A DNA stretch of 64,000 nucleotides, from assembly GCA_028768525.1 (NCBI GenBank), contig CP054837.1, forward strand, positions 248,001 through 312,000, written 5' to 3'. Each line of letters begins with the position of its first letter. The stretch's first letter is position 1. Positions 7,617-17,795 of the stretch are shown here, piece by piece. A program made the position numbers and the translations under genes. The notes below the pieces were generated by a model. That model did not search any database and was not told the origin of the DNA. It worked only from the letters and a program-made list of their open reading frames with translations. This stretch comes from Desulfobacter sp. (GTDB lineage: Bacteria; Desulfobacterota; Desulfobacteria; Desulfobacterales; Desulfobacteraceae).

Positions 7617-10600
7617 TCAGCCCTTTGAAACCGATTGTCCCAGATGCTGACTGAGCAATCGGGCGTTCTCAAGGGCTTCCTGGCTGTCATAGGCATCCAG
7701 TGCCGTCCTGACCTTGCGGTCGAGATCCTTTTCAACATCGGAATCAAGGCGGCAGGCCACAGCCTCCCATAATTCCACGGACCTGGGCAGGTCAAGCTCA
7801 ACCTCTGCCATAAACGCATCAATTAACTGCGCCATCCCCTGTTTCCGGTTCTGTGCCGCTTCGCCGGTCAGCGGCACCGGTGCCCCCTTGTCGGCTGTCT
7901 TCACCTTCAATTGCCCCAGGGGTTCCATGACTTCATTAAAGGCATTTACAAATGCTGAAAGGCTGGCCTCCGGCAATTTATCCATTCCGGCTTTAATTTG
8001 TTCCTCCAGGTATGATGCCGCCGTATGCAGTTCCCCGGCACCGATGTTTCCCGCCACCCCCTTTATGGTATGAACCCGCCTGGCAGCGGTTTCAGCATCT
8101 CCGGTTTCCAGGGCATTTAAAATCCCATCCAGGGCATCGGCCTGTTCATGGCAAAATCTTGTGAGAATCCTGTAATATGCCATTTTGTTCCCCCCGGTCC
8201 GGGCAAGTCCCCCGCTGATATCAATGCCAGGCAGGTCGCCGGGCAGATCACTATCCTGTTCAGGCGCCTCTGCGGAGGCATGCACGTCCCTGGTTTCATC
8301 TCCTTCCAAGGGTTCAATCCATTTGACCAGTGCGGAAAAAAGCCGGTCCGGATTGATGGGTTTGCTCAAATAATCGTTCATCCCTGCGCCAAGGCATTTT
8401 TCCTTTTCCCCGGCCATGGCATGGGCCGTCATGGTGATGATCGGAATCTGCCCTGACCGTCCGGGCAGTTCCCGTATTTTCCGGGTGGCCGTATACCCGT
8501 CCATCACCGGCATCTGAATATCCATGAGGACAGCGGCAAACCCGTTTGAAGCGCCCTGCTCCCTGCCCCGGCGGCTGCAGGCCGTCAGTATCTCCACAGC
8601 CTGTTCACCGGTATCCGCGATCTCAACCGCAAAGGACTGGCTTTTCAATAATTCAGCCGCCACCTCCTGGTTGATGGGATTATCTTCCACCAGAAGGATT
8701 CTGGCTCCCCTGATTTTCTTGAGACGGGCGGTGTCAAAGGGCATCTTTTCAGGCATCACGGCCCCGTGGCTGGGGTCCGTTCCGGCCGTATCCGTTTGAC
8801 GCTGCACCACCCCGAATTCACAGGAAAAGCTGAAACAGCTTCCCCGGCCGCACTCGGTTTTCAGCTCTATGTTTCCGTTCATCAGTTCAACCAGGCGCCT
8901 GCAGATGGAAAGGCCCAGGCCGGTCCCCCCGTATTTTCTGGTGGTGGTGCCGTCGGCCTGGACAAATGAAGTGAAGAGGTTATCCGCCTGGGCACTTGTC
9001 ATGCCGATGCCGGTATCGGTCACGGCAAACCTGAGCCGGGTCCGCCCTTTTGGCAGGCCTCTGGCCCCTGTCTCCACCCCCGCAGTGATCCGGACCCAAC
9101 CGGTTTCCGTGAATTTGACGGCATTATCGGCCAGGTTCAATATGACCTGGCCCAGGCGCAGGGGGTCACCGGACAGGTCTTCCGGCACCCCGTTCTCGAT
9201 TTCAAGATCAAAGGAAAGTCCCTTTTCCCTGGCTCTGGGCCCGATCAGCCCCTCCACATCCCCCAAAACCTCCCCGAGTTTGAAATCGATGGATTCCAGA
9301 GAGAGCTTTCCCGCCTCTATTTTTGAAAAATCCAGGATATCGTTGAGCAGCCTCAGCAGTGATGCAGAGGCCACCCTGATTTTCTCCAGGAATCCACGCT
9401 GCCGGCCGGTAAGTTCTGTGAGCAGGACAAGGTCCGTCAGCCCCATGATGGCATTCATGGGCGTCCGGATTTCATGGCTCATATTGGCCAGAAACTCGCT
9501 TTTAAACCGGTCAGCAATCTGGATTTTCCGGTTCATGGCCACCAGATGCCGGTTCCAGAAAAATACAGCACCGAAAACCAATATCCCGCCCATGAAGATT
9601 TTCCAGATAAAGGAATAATCAAAATTCTGCTCATATTTTACTGCAATCCATTTATTGTATATGCCCTGGCGTTCTTCCGTGGTCACGGATCTCACGGCTT
9701 TGTCCAGGATGCCCAGCAGTTGGGGATCGTCCTTTCTCACCCCCATGGAAAGGGACCATTCAATGTCGAATTTGCCGTTGATTTTAAGATCATACCCCCC
9801 CATTTTCCGGATCTGGTGGGCCAGTGCGGGGACACTGTCCAGAAAACCGAAGAGGGATCCCTGACGGACCATGGCCAGGCCATGGCCCACGGTATTGGCC
9901 TCCACAAGACCGATACCGGGATATCTTGAGCGGAGCAGTTCCCCCAGCGCATATCCCTTAACCACCCCCAGGGGTTTATCCAAAATTCTGTCCAGGCTCT
10001 CCACAAAGGGTTCCTGGGCCCGGGTCGCAACAACGATGGGGAATGTCATCAACGGGACGGTAAAGCTCATATACCTGCTGCGTTCCGGCGTGGCCATGGC
10101 CAGGGGCCAGACATCACATTTTCGTTCCCTGCCGTATGTCATGCTCTGCAGCCAGGTTCTTGTGGGTTCAAGGATAAAGGGTTTGTCAATCCGGTTGGAT
10201 ATCAGGCTGACAAAATCCGCCCCCATCCCTTCATGCTCCCCCTTGGCATTGATGCATTCAAAGGGCATCCAGTCGGGATCAACGGCAATCCGTATCGGTC
10301 CCCGGCTGTCCAGATAGGCATATTCACCGGGAAGAAGGTCCAGCTTCATGTCACCTTCTTCACGGCCCAGCCACTTTGTCCTGAGTTCGGCCATCTCCTC
10401 CTGGGTGACAGCGGCCATGGCCTTTTCAAATAATTGATAAAGCACCGGCCGGTCCCGTCTCACCAGGATATGCAGGGATTTTGGGGAGTGGCGGTCAAAC
10501 TCGGTAAACCGCTCGGAGATACGCAGGTCTGTGAGCAGATTCTTTTTGATGTGATAACGGGCCACGGCACCGATTTCAATGGTGGCATGGGCCTCCCCTT

Positions 10601-12581
10601 TGTTTACCGCCTCAAATGCCTGGTCCATATTATCAACGGCAAGAATATGGACGGCAGGATGATGCACCTCCAGGAATGATTTCGTAACCCATCCCGCCGG
10701 CAGGGCAACGGTTTTGCCGTATAAATCCTGCACATCTTTCACCCCGGGCGAGTCCCGGTGGATGACAAAATGATTCCGGCTGTTAAAATAAGGGGCGGTA
10801 AACAGGCCTATTTCAGCCCGTTCCGGCGTTTTCCAAAGGGAATGGATCACATCGATATCCCGGCGTTGGAACATCTCCAGCAATTGGGCCCAGGTATAGC
10901 CGTTTACAAACTCTAAAGAGACACCGATCCGCTTTGCCATGAGTCGGAGCAAATCAATGCTGAACCCCTGGGCCTGGCCGCCGATGGCAAAATCAAAGGG
11001 CGGCCATTCCAACTCATTGCTTACCCTGACCACGGGATGTTTTCTCAGGTAAGCCAGTTCCCTGGGGGTGAGCTGAACCTTTCTGTTGATGCCTGCCCCC
11101 CATTTGTTCTCCAATGCCCTGATTTCATCATCATCCATGAGACGCATGGCTTTTTTTACAAGCCGGTGGAGTACTGGCCAGTCATTGCGTATACCGATAT
11201 GATGTGATGCCGGCACCTCCTGGTCATCGCCGGTATGAAAATCAAAGGCCAGGGCAATATTTTTAATATCGTTATCTTGGGCCAGGTAGAATATATGGAG
11301 GGGATCGCCCAATATGGCATCCAGCCGGCCAGATGCCAGATCACGGATCAGCCCAAGTTCGTCTTCACCCTCCTCAAGCAAGAGCCCGGGAACCCGCTTT
11401 CTGGCCGCCGGCAGGTAATCGTCCCCCTTCAGAATCCCCACTTTTCTTCCCTTCAGTGTTTCAAGGGTAAGGGCGTTCTGGGCATCGTTCCGGACAAAAA
11501 CACTGAGCCGGGCCCGGGTGTAGGGCGGGGTAAACAATGTAAAGGGCTCCCGTTCCGTGTTCCGGTAAAAGTCGGGCATGATGTCGATCTGCTTTTGTTT
11601 AAACATCTCCAGCAATTCCGCCCGGGTATGGCCGTCTATGAATACCGGTTCTATCCCCAGAATCTCGGCCATCCGCTGGAAATACTCGATGGCCAGCCCC
11701 TTGGGTTTTCCATATTTGTTGAAATTATAGGGTGCCCAGTTCATTTCATTGGCAACCCTGACCCTTGGATGGCGTTTAAGCCATAATGCCTCCCCTGGGG
11801 TGAGGGATACGCGGACGGATTCAGGCGGTGCCCCATGGTAGATAAATCCGGCCAGCAGTCCTTTTTCCCCCATGGGAGACCGGTCCAGTTCCATATAGGT
11901 TTGCCCATTGCTCCGGATGACCCGGGACTCCAACTGACCCAAACCGGCCAGGCCGGGAAAGATTACCGAACGAAAAAGGGCCGCATCTTTTTCCATTTGG
12001 CTGCGGCTTGTATCCGGTTGATAGGTATCCATGATCAGGTCAATGACTTCATGGGTGTGGGTCAGGGTATACTGCCACCCCTTCAGGCTTGCCCGGCGGA
12101 AGACCGCGGCTTTTTCCTGATTGAGGCTTAAAAAGCGGGCGGAGCTAAACAAGAGATCCACCGTCAGCCCTTTGGAGGAATGCCGGTAAATAAACCCCAT
12201 GATCACCGGCTTTTCTCCGTCCGGCCGGTATTGGTTCAGCCGGGCCGGATCCACCGGACCGGAAGCAAACTGGTCGAAAACACGTTCTGAACCAAGGATG
12301 CCGAAATCCGCATCTCCGGCGGCAACGGCTCCGGCCACATCCGCTCCGGGTCCTCCTTCCAGAATCAGAACATCCAGCCCGGCCTTCCGGTAAAAGCCCT
12401 TTTCCTTTGCCGTATAATACCCGGCAAATTGGAACTGATGTGGGGCGGAGAGCTGGAGGGTCACCACCTGGGGCTGCCCGGCCAGGGCCGGGGGAACCAT
12501 AAATGGAATCAGGGCGAAAAAAACAGGCAGGGCCGCAAGTATCATCATTCCCCAATGCCTATGCCGCCTGAATTCTGGCAT
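7617..12581 (-). CDS. Giant hybrid histidine kinase with four periplasmic binding-protein modules, REC and HPt
   Basis: This 1654-residue membrane sensor has, in order: signal peptide (1-35), an NMT1/THI5-like module (about 37-260), three SBP_bac_3 modules (about 260-500, 505-740 and 745-985), one membrane helix (about 990-1010), HisKA with the phospho-acceptor in MSHEIRTPMN (His about 1036), HATPase (GGTGLGLSI), a receiver with LMDIQMPVMDGYTA, and an HPt domain with HTIKGVAGNIG. The first two SBP_bac_3 modules open with near-identical motifs (LKRHPRVRVANE, LRKHPVVRVSNE), suggesting tandem duplication. The NMT1 module lacks roughly 80 residues normally present between its lobes. The start at 12581 follows the upstream stop codon by 4 nt and gives a good signal peptide. 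It is the third gene of an operon with a diguanylate cyclase and another hybrid kinase. Ligands are unknown. Confidence 0.93.
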   Translation of the reverse strand: MPEFRRHRHWGMMILAALPVFFALIPFMVPPALAGQPQVVTLQLSAPHQFQFAGYYTAKEKGFYRKAGLDVLILEGGPGADVAGAVAAGDADFGILGSERVFDQFASGPVDPARLNQYRPDGEKPVIMGFIYRHSSKGLTVDLLFSSARFLSLNQEKAAVFRRASLKGWQYTLTHTHEVIDLIMDTYQPDTSRSQMEKDAALFRSVIFPGLAGLGQLESRVIRSNGQTYMELDRSPMGEKGLLAGFIYHGAPPESVRVSLTPGEALWLKRHPRVRVANEMNWAPYNFNKYGKPKGLAIEYFQRMAEILGIEPVFIDGHTRAELLEMFKQKQIDIMPDFYRNTEREPFTLFTPPYTRARLSVFVRNDAQNALTLETLKGRKVGILKGDDYLPAARKRVPGLLLEEGEDELGLIRDLASGRLDAILGDPLHIFYLAQDNDIKNIALAFDFHTGDDQEVPASHHIGIRNDWPVLHRLVKKAMRLMDDDEIRALENKWGAGINRKVQLTPRELAYLRKHPVVRVSNELEWPPFDFAIGGQAQGFSIDLLRLMAKRIGVSLEFVNGYTWAQLLEMFQRRDIDVIHSLWKTPERAEIGLFTAPYFNSRNHFVIHRDSPGVKDVQDLYGKTVALPAGWVTKSFLEVHHPAVHILAVDNMDQAFEAVNKGEAHATIEIGAVARYHIKKNLLTDLRISERFTEFDRHSPKSLHILVRRDRPVLYQLFEKAMAAVTQEEMAELRTKWLGREEGDMKLDLLPGEYAYLDSRGPIRIAVDPDWMPFECINAKGEHEGMGADFVSLISNRIDKPFILEPTRTWLQSMTYGRERKCDVWPLAMATPERSRYMSFTVPLMTFPIVVATRAQEPFVESLDRILDKPLGVVKGYALGELLRSRYPGIGLVEANTVGHGLAMVRQGSLFGFLDSVPALAHQIRKMGGYDLKINGKFDIEWSLSMGVRKDDPQLLGILDKAVRSVTTEERQGIYNKWIAVKYEQNFDYSFIWKIFMGGILVFGAVFFWNRHLVAMNRKIQIADRFKSEFLANMSHEIRTPMNAIMGLTDLVLLTELTGRQRGFLEKIRVASASLLRLLNDILDFSKIEAGKLSLESIDFKLGEVLGDVEGLIGPRAREKGLSFDLEIENGVPEDLSGDPLRLGQVILNLADNAVKFTETGWVRITAGVETGARGLPKGRTRLRFAVTDTGIGMTSAQADNLFTSFVQADGTTTRKYGGTGLGLSICRRLVELMNGNIELKTECGRGSCFSFSCEFGVVQRQTDTAGTDPSHGAVMPEKMPFDTARLKKIRGARILLVEDNPINQEVAAELLKSQSFAVEIADTGEQAVEILTACSRRGREQGASNGFAAVLMDIQMPVMDGYTATRKIRELPGRSGQIPIITMTAHAMAGEKEKCLGAGMNDYLSKPINPDRLFSALVKWIEPLEGDETRDVHASAEAPEQDSDLPGDLPGIDISGGLARTGGNKMAYYRILTRFCHEQADALDGILNALETGDAETAARRVHTIKGVAGNIGAGELHTAASYLEEQIKAGMDKLPEASLSAFVNAFNEVMEPLGQLKVKTADKGAPVPLTGEAAQNRKQGMAQLIDAFMAEVELDLPRSVELWEAVACRLDSDVEKDLDRKVRTALDAYDSQEALENARLLSQHLGQSVSKG

Positions 12582-12585
12582 CCAT

Positions 12586-13494
12586 CTATCCTTCAGCGCC
12601 GGAGATCCGGTTCCTGCCTTCGCCCTTGGATTTATAAAGCATTTCATCGGAGAGTCCCAGAAGGTGGGCCGGGGTTTGCCCCGGGCTTCCCGGGATGGCA
12701 GAGGCCGCTCCGGCACTGATGGTTACCCGGGAATCGACCAGGGATGCCTCATGGGGAATACCCAGGCCATATACGGCCGCCCTCATTTTTTCAGCCACCC
12801 GCAAAGCGCCCTCAATGCCTGTGCCGGGCAGCACCGCTGCAAATTCCTCTCCGCCGTACCGGCAGAGGCGGTCTCCGGGCCGCTCAATACAATTATTCAT
12901 GCAGTCAGCGATGGCTTTAAGGCATTCATCTCCTCCGGCATGGCCGTAACGGTCATTGAATGTCTTGAAATAATCAATATCCATCATTACCAAGGCCACC
13001 GGATCCTCATAACGGGCCGCCCGGTTCCATTCCTTGGCCAGGATTTCGTCGAATTTCCGCCGGTTGTATATTCCTGTGAGCCCGTCCAGGGAAACCATGC
13101 GTTCCAGCATATCTGTTTTTTCCTTGAGGCTGATATGGGTGTTCACCCTTGCCTTGACGGTGACAGGGGTAAAGGGCTTTGTGATATAGTCCACCGCCCC
13201 GAGGCTGAAGGCCTTTGCCTCATCCATGGGTTCGGACAAAGCAGTGATAAAAATCACGGGGATATCCTTTGTCCGTTCATTGGCCTTGAGGCGGCGGCAG
13301 ACCTCATAACCGTCCATCCCGGGCATCATGATATCCAGCAGAATCAGGTCGGGCAGTGTTTTCCCGGCTGTTGCAAGCGCACGCTGGCCGTCCCTTGCCA
13401 CCCCTATTTTATAGTCAGCGGTCAGCAGCGATATCAGAATATCGATGTTTTCCGCCGCATCATCCACGATCAGGAGTTTATGTTTATTTTTCAC
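12586..13494 (-). CDS. Response regulator with GGDEF domain (diguanylate cyclase, PleD-like)
   Basis: This 302-residue cytoplasmic regulator joins an N-terminal receiver (phospho-acceptor Asp54 in LILLDIMMPG; acidic pair in LLIVDDAAEN) to a GGDEF domain. The active site is GGEEF at 214-218, which is a catalytically competent form, and RPGD at 205-208 sits five residues upstream, matching the RxxD inhibitory I-site for c-di-GMP. Phosphorylation by a flanking hybrid kinase should drive c-di-GMP synthesis. Its start overlaps the end of the upstream kinase gene by 11 bp, and the downstream kinase begins 4 nt after its stop codon, so the three proteins are likely made together. Confidence 0.95.
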   Translation of the reverse strand: MKNKHKLLIVDDAAENIDILISLLTADYKIGVARDGQRALATAGKTLPDLILLDIMMPGMDGYEVCRRLKANERTKDIPVIFITALSEPMDEAKAFSLGAVDYITKPFTPVTVKARVNTHISLKEKTDMLERMVSLDGLTGIYNRRKFDEILAKEWNRAARYEDPVALVMMDIDYFKTFNDRYGHAGGDECLKAIADCMNNCIERPGDRLCRYGGEEFAAVLPGTGIEGALRVAEKMRAAVYGLGIPHEASLVDSRVTISAGAASAIPGSPGQTPAHLLGLSDEMLYKSKGEGRNRISGAEG

Positions 13495-16400
13495 CGTCCC
13501 CTCCTTCCATCCGGTTTAAGCTGATCCCGAGGATGCTGGCCAGTCCTGCGGCGGCCTCAACGGCGGCCCCTGTATCATAGTCCTCCAGGGCCCTGCCCAT
13601 GCATTCCAGTTCACTGGCCCCCCCTTTATTTTCCAATCCTTTCTTTTTCGTCTCTTTTGCCAGCCGCCCGAACAATCCCCGGGCCGCCATAATATCCACC
13701 TCCACCTGTTTGATAAATTCCCTGAGAAGATCTTCCGGTTCACAAGCATCCACCGCCGGCCCTGAATGGTCGTATCCTTCCTTTCGACCACTTTTCCGCA
13801 GCTGTTCTTCAAGGGCGGAAAGGGAATCAAGGACCTGGCTGAAGGCGGCGGCAAAATCATTCCATACGGGTTCCATGTTTTTTGGATTCTCTTTTATGGC
13901 CGTCTCAAGTGCCACCGCCTTTTTATGGAGCCGGGCGGCGCCGATATTTCCTGCCACCCCCTTGATGGAGTGAACCAGAGCGGCCATTTTCTCAACATCA
14001 TTTTCAGCCGCCGCGGTTTCAAGATCTGCCAGAAGCCTGCCCTGGTCCTTTGGAAACCGAAGCAGAATCTTTGCAACGGCCTCCTGGTTCCCGGCCACCT
14101 TTTCCAGGGCGCTTTGAATATCAATTCCCTCTATTGATCCCGGCAGGCCGCCCTCCCCCCTGCCCTGTTCATGTCCGGACACCGGCAGGTCCCGGCGGCC
14201 GGGTTTTATCCATTTGACGAGTTCCGCAAGCAATGTCCCCGGATCTATGGGCTTGCTTACATAACCGTTCATGCCGGCGGCCATGCATTTTTCCCTTTCC
14301 CCGGACAGGGCATGGGCGGTAATGGCAATGACCGGCACGTCATCCAGTGCCCTGATTTTCCGGGTGGCCGTATAACCGTCCATTACCGGCATTTGAATGT
14401 CCATGAGCAGGGCATCATAAGGGATGCCCTTGGATAAGGCCCTGGTGATGCGGTCAAGGGCCTGGGCACCGTTTTCCGCAATATCAGTAAAAAAGGACTC
14501 CGCGGTCAGCAATTCCGCGACCACCTGCTGGTTGATCCGGTTATCCTCCACCACAAGGATTCTGGCCCCCCGTATATGGTCAAGCCCCTTGACCAGAGAT
14601 GTCCTCTCTCTTTCCCCCGTATGTTTTTGTGTACCTCTCCCCAAACCCAGGGTGTCCATAATGACATCAAATAGCAGGCTCCTGGAAACCGGTTTGTTCA
14701 AAAAGCCGTCTAGTCCCATTGCCGTACATTCTTTTTTAAGGGACTCGCTGCCGTAGGCCGTGAGCATAAGAATTGCGGGGGTTCCGCATTTTTCAGGTTG
14801 GGCTTTAATCCTGCCCGCGGTTTCAAGTCCGTCCATTCCAGGCATTTTCCAGTCCATGAATATGAGTCTGTAAGGCCTGCCGGCCAGGTAGGCCTGCTTC
14901 AGTTGATCAATGGCAGCCCGGCCGGATTCCGCCTGAAAGACCTCAAAGGCAAAGGTTTTAAGATTACGGGCCAGGATTTTCCGTGCCGGTTCATTGTCGT
15001 CTGTCACCATTACCTTCATCTTTTTTAAGGCCTCAGGCAGTTCTTTTCTTTCCTTATCTTTTAGTGCCACTCCCAGTACGATGTAAAAATCAAAGCGGCT
15101 TCCTTCACCAAAACGGCTGTCAACGGTGATCCTGCCGTCCATCATCTCTACCAGGCGCCTGCAGATGACCAGGCCGAGCCCTGTGCCCCCGTGTTTTCTC
15201 GTGACAGACCCGTCCGCCTGGACAAAGGACTGAAACAGGCCCTTAACCTGTTTTCGGGTCATGCCCATGCCCGTATCCTGAACAGACACCGCTAACCTGA
15301 CTTTTTCCACGCCATTGCCGGTACCGGCTTTCTGGCTGTCCACCCGGATCACCACCTGACCCTGATCGGTGAATTTAATGGCGTTGGCCGCCAGGTTCAG
15401 GATGATCTGCCCTACCCTCAAAGGATCTCCCACGAGACGGTCCGGTACGTTGCCGCTGATATCCACCAGCAATTCCAGCCCCTTCTTTTCCGCTTCCAGT
15501 ACAACCAGGTCGGTGATCTCCTTGATCACCCTTTCAAGACTGAAAACAATGGCCTCCAGTTTCAGCTTGCCCGCTTCGATTTTAGAAAAATCCAGGATAT
15601 CGTTAATAATGGTCAGCAGGGTGTTTGATGACATTCGTATCTTTTCCAGGTAATCCTGCTGCCGAAGGGAGAGATCGGTTCTCAGGGCGAGTTCCGACAG
15701 GCCGATGATGGCATTCATGGGGGTCCGGATCTCATGGCTCATATTGGCAAGAAACCTGCTTTTGGCCCTGTTGGCGGCCTCGGCACGTTTTTTTTCCTCT
15801 TCCAGTTCCAGGGTCCGTTTTCTCACCAAATCTTCAAGCTGCTCATGGTAGGCCAGCAAGGACTCCCGGTATTGTTTCCGCTGCACGGCAATGGCCACCT
15901 GGTCTGATACAGCGCCCAGGATTTCAAGCTCGCCGTCGGTGAACACCGCCGCCTCTTTAGAGCGCCAGGCCGCGATTACGCCAAGGGCCTCCTCCTCAAT
16001 AATCAGAGGGGCACCCATCCAGTTCCCAGGCGCCGTTGCCTCCCCTGAGCCCCGACCCTCTTGAGATCCGGTATTTGGATTCAGTTTCATTGGCGCACTG
16101 CTGTCGAGGACCAGGTCTGCAAATGCCTTTCTGTCCCTGTCTGTCAGAAACCGCCGCAGGCTGCCGGTACCGGATTCACTGAATTCCCGACCATCCAGAT
16201 GGAAGGGGATTGATAATTTTTTCCCGCTCCTGTCATAGAGCCCGATAAACAGATCATCAAAATTCAGCAACCCGCTTAAGGCGCAATGAATGGCTGTATA
16301 CAGATCTTTTAGGCTTGGGGCCGTGTTGACGGCATTGGATATCTGGAAAAGCGCGCGGTTTAATTTTTCCGCCTGTTTAAGGCTGGAAATATCCATCACC

Positions 16401-17383
16401 GATGCAATGACCTCTTCAGACTCGGGAATCCTGCCGATGCAGGCGACGGCATGGATGGTCGCCGATTCAGGCGGTGAAATTGTGAATTCATACTCATTTA
16501 TTCCATGGTTCAGTCCGGGGCCGTCAGCCACTGATTTCTCCGATACCAGGTCAAGTGCCGCCCCGTGGTAAAAATCAAAGAGTTTCATCTTCCCGAGAAT
16601 CTGGTTTCGCGAGGAATGGATCAGCCGGATCCCATTCTCATTGACCTCAGTTATGGTACCGTTTTTGTCGGCCACGAAGGTGGCTGTGCCTGTATTCTCA
16701 AACAGGCTTTTATACTTTTTCTCATTTTTCCGGATGGCCTTTTCCCTGCCCTCAATGGCCAGAGACATGGAATTGAAAATATCGATGATGCTTTGAATTT
16801 CTTTTTTATGGTCCGAAGCCGAGGTCTGCTTGAACACGCCGTTGGCCAGAGAATTCATATCCTGCTGCAGATGCTCCAGGGGGAGGACCAGATGCCGGTT
16901 TAAAAGAAAAGTGATCACCAGAAAGGAAATCAATATTGTGGCGGCGGCCAGCAATGTACCGGTCACCATTGTCATCTTCTGCTGCTTTTCTCCGGTGCGG
17001 TTGACAAATGAAATCTCAAGCAGCCCCGTGTATTGCACCTCTTCATACAGCAGTTTTTTTTTGACATTTACGGCGGTGGGGATATCAAACCGCCCTTTTT
17101 CAACCAGGACTTCATTTATTTCATTTGTTAATCGCAGCCCGGCGATATCCCTGGAACGCATGGCTATATCTGCGACATTGAGCCATGCAAGCTCTTCAAT
17201 GTACCAAAGATGCCTGGTGAAAGCACTAACGAGATAAATGGTCTCAAGCTCCATCCGCTTTTGGAAATCATCCCGGCTGGCCTCCATGGACACATGGTAA
17301 AAGATCATGCCGACAATGAGGTTGATGCTGATGATCACCAGGCCGATCTGGGTATTGAGAGTGCGTTTTATGCTGTGCTGCAT
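13484..17383 (-). CDS. Hybrid histidine kinase: HAMP, PAS, GAF, HisKA, HATPase, two REC, HPt
   Basis: This 1299-residue membrane kinase has TM1 at about 14-32, a short periplasmic segment, TM2 at about 140-162, HAMP, a PAS domain (about 220-335), GAF (about 340-500), a coiled-coil linker, HisKA with His550 in MSHEIRTPMN, HATPase with HGGTGLGLVI, REC1 (Asp844 in IFMDWKMPGMDG), REC2 (Asp995 in LLMDIQMPVMDG) and HPt (His1138 in VHSIKGVAGNIG). The layout is that of BarA/EvgS-like phosphorelay kinases. It is the first gene of the operon that continues into the diguanylate cyclase and the four-binding-module kinase, and may phosphorylate the cyclase. The upstream ribosome-binding site is weak. Confidence 0.95.
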   Translation of the reverse strand: MQHSIKRTLNTQIGLVIISINLIVGMIFYHVSMEASRDDFQKRMELETIYLVSAFTRHLWYIEELAWLNVADIAMRSRDIAGLRLTNEINEVLVEKGRFDIPTAVNVKKKLLYEEVQYTGLLEISFVNRTGEKQQKMTMVTGTLLAAATILISFLVITFLLNRHLVLPLEHLQQDMNSLANGVFKQTSASDHKKEIQSIIDIFNSMSLAIEGREKAIRKNEKKYKSLFENTGTATFVADKNGTITEVNENGIRLIHSSRNQILGKMKLFDFYHGAALDLVSEKSVADGPGLNHGINEYEFTISPPESATIHAVACIGRIPESEEVIASVMDISSLKQAEKLNRALFQISNAVNTAPSLKDLYTAIHCALSGLLNFDDLFIGLYDRSGKKLSIPFHLDGREFSESGTGSLRRFLTDRDRKAFADLVLDSSAPMKLNPNTGSQEGRGSGEATAPGNWMGAPLIIEEEALGVIAAWRSKEAAVFTDGELEILGAVSDQVAIAVQRKQYRESLLAYHEQLEDLVRKRTLELEEEKKRAEAANRAKSRFLANMSHEIRTPMNAIIGLSELALRTDLSLRQQDYLEKIRMSSNTLLTIINDILDFSKIEAGKLKLEAIVFSLERVIKEITDLVVLEAEKKGLELLVDISGNVPDRLVGDPLRVGQIILNLAANAIKFTDQGQVVIRVDSQKAGTGNGVEKVRLAVSVQDTGMGMTRKQVKGLFQSFVQADGSVTRKHGGTGLGLVICRRLVEMMDGRITVDSRFGEGSRFDFYIVLGVALKDKERKELPEALKKMKVMVTDDNEPARKILARNLKTFAFEVFQAESGRAAIDQLKQAYLAGRPYRLIFMDWKMPGMDGLETAGRIKAQPEKCGTPAILMLTAYGSESLKKECTAMGLDGFLNKPVSRSLLFDVIMDTLGLGRGTQKHTGERERTSLVKGLDHIRGARILVVEDNRINQQVVAELLTAESFFTDIAENGAQALDRITRALSKGIPYDALLMDIQMPVMDGYTATRKIRALDDVPVIAITAHALSGEREKCMAAGMNGYVSKPIDPGTLLAELVKWIKPGRRDLPVSGHEQGRGEGGLPGSIEGIDIQSALEKVAGNQEAVAKILLRFPKDQGRLLADLETAAAENDVEKMAALVHSIKGVAGNIGAARLHKKAVALETAIKENPKNMEPVWNDFAAAFSQVLDSLSALEEQLRKSGRKEGYDHSGPAVDACEPEDLLREFIKQVEVDIMAARGLFGRLAKETKKKGLENKGGASELECMGRALEDYDTGAAVEAAAGLASILGISLNRMEGGDGEK

Positions 17384-17795
17384 ATACCCCGTCCCAATAG
17401 TTGCGTTCTGAATCCTGGGTTATATTGACGCCGTGAAATGGAAATCAGCCCGGAACGGTCCTGAACGAAAAACAGGCAGAATCTGGTTGAGAATCAAGAT
17501 CTGTGGAAATGGATAAATCTTATTGTATTTCATGGGCATTTGCAATTCTTTTCAACGGGTTTCCCTAGGCCCCCCTACCGCCACCCTTTAAAGGCAGGAC
17601 TGAATTTAATAAACTTGCGCCGGCGACCGGGCCAGGTCGGCCGGGACAATGGGGAATGCCCTCACCCTCATTAATATAGTCGGACACAGCCCTTGACAAA
17701 ATTGGGAGGGCGCACATTTTATTTGATGTTGCAGTTGAGGATTCTCCTGACCTTAGGAAATTAAACAGGGTTGACAGCCCCAAGGAAAGCCGACA
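17384..17795. other. Divergent intergenic region, no gene recognised
   Basis: These 412 bp separate the divergent kinase operon and the MetH-activation-like gene and must hold both promoters. A TTGACA at 17693-17698 is the best -35 candidate for the rightward operon, but no good -10 follows at normal spacing. I looked for a cobalamin riboswitch, expected near corrinoid genes, and could not find its conserved boxes on either strand. Confidence 0.5.

Noticed and set aside
12582..12716. Upstream start for the four-module kinase
   Set aside because: It lies within the diguanylate cyclase gene and would bury the signal peptide.
17384..17795. Cobalamin riboswitch before the corrinoid reactivation genes
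   Set aside because: The conserved riboswitch boxes are not present in order on either strand.
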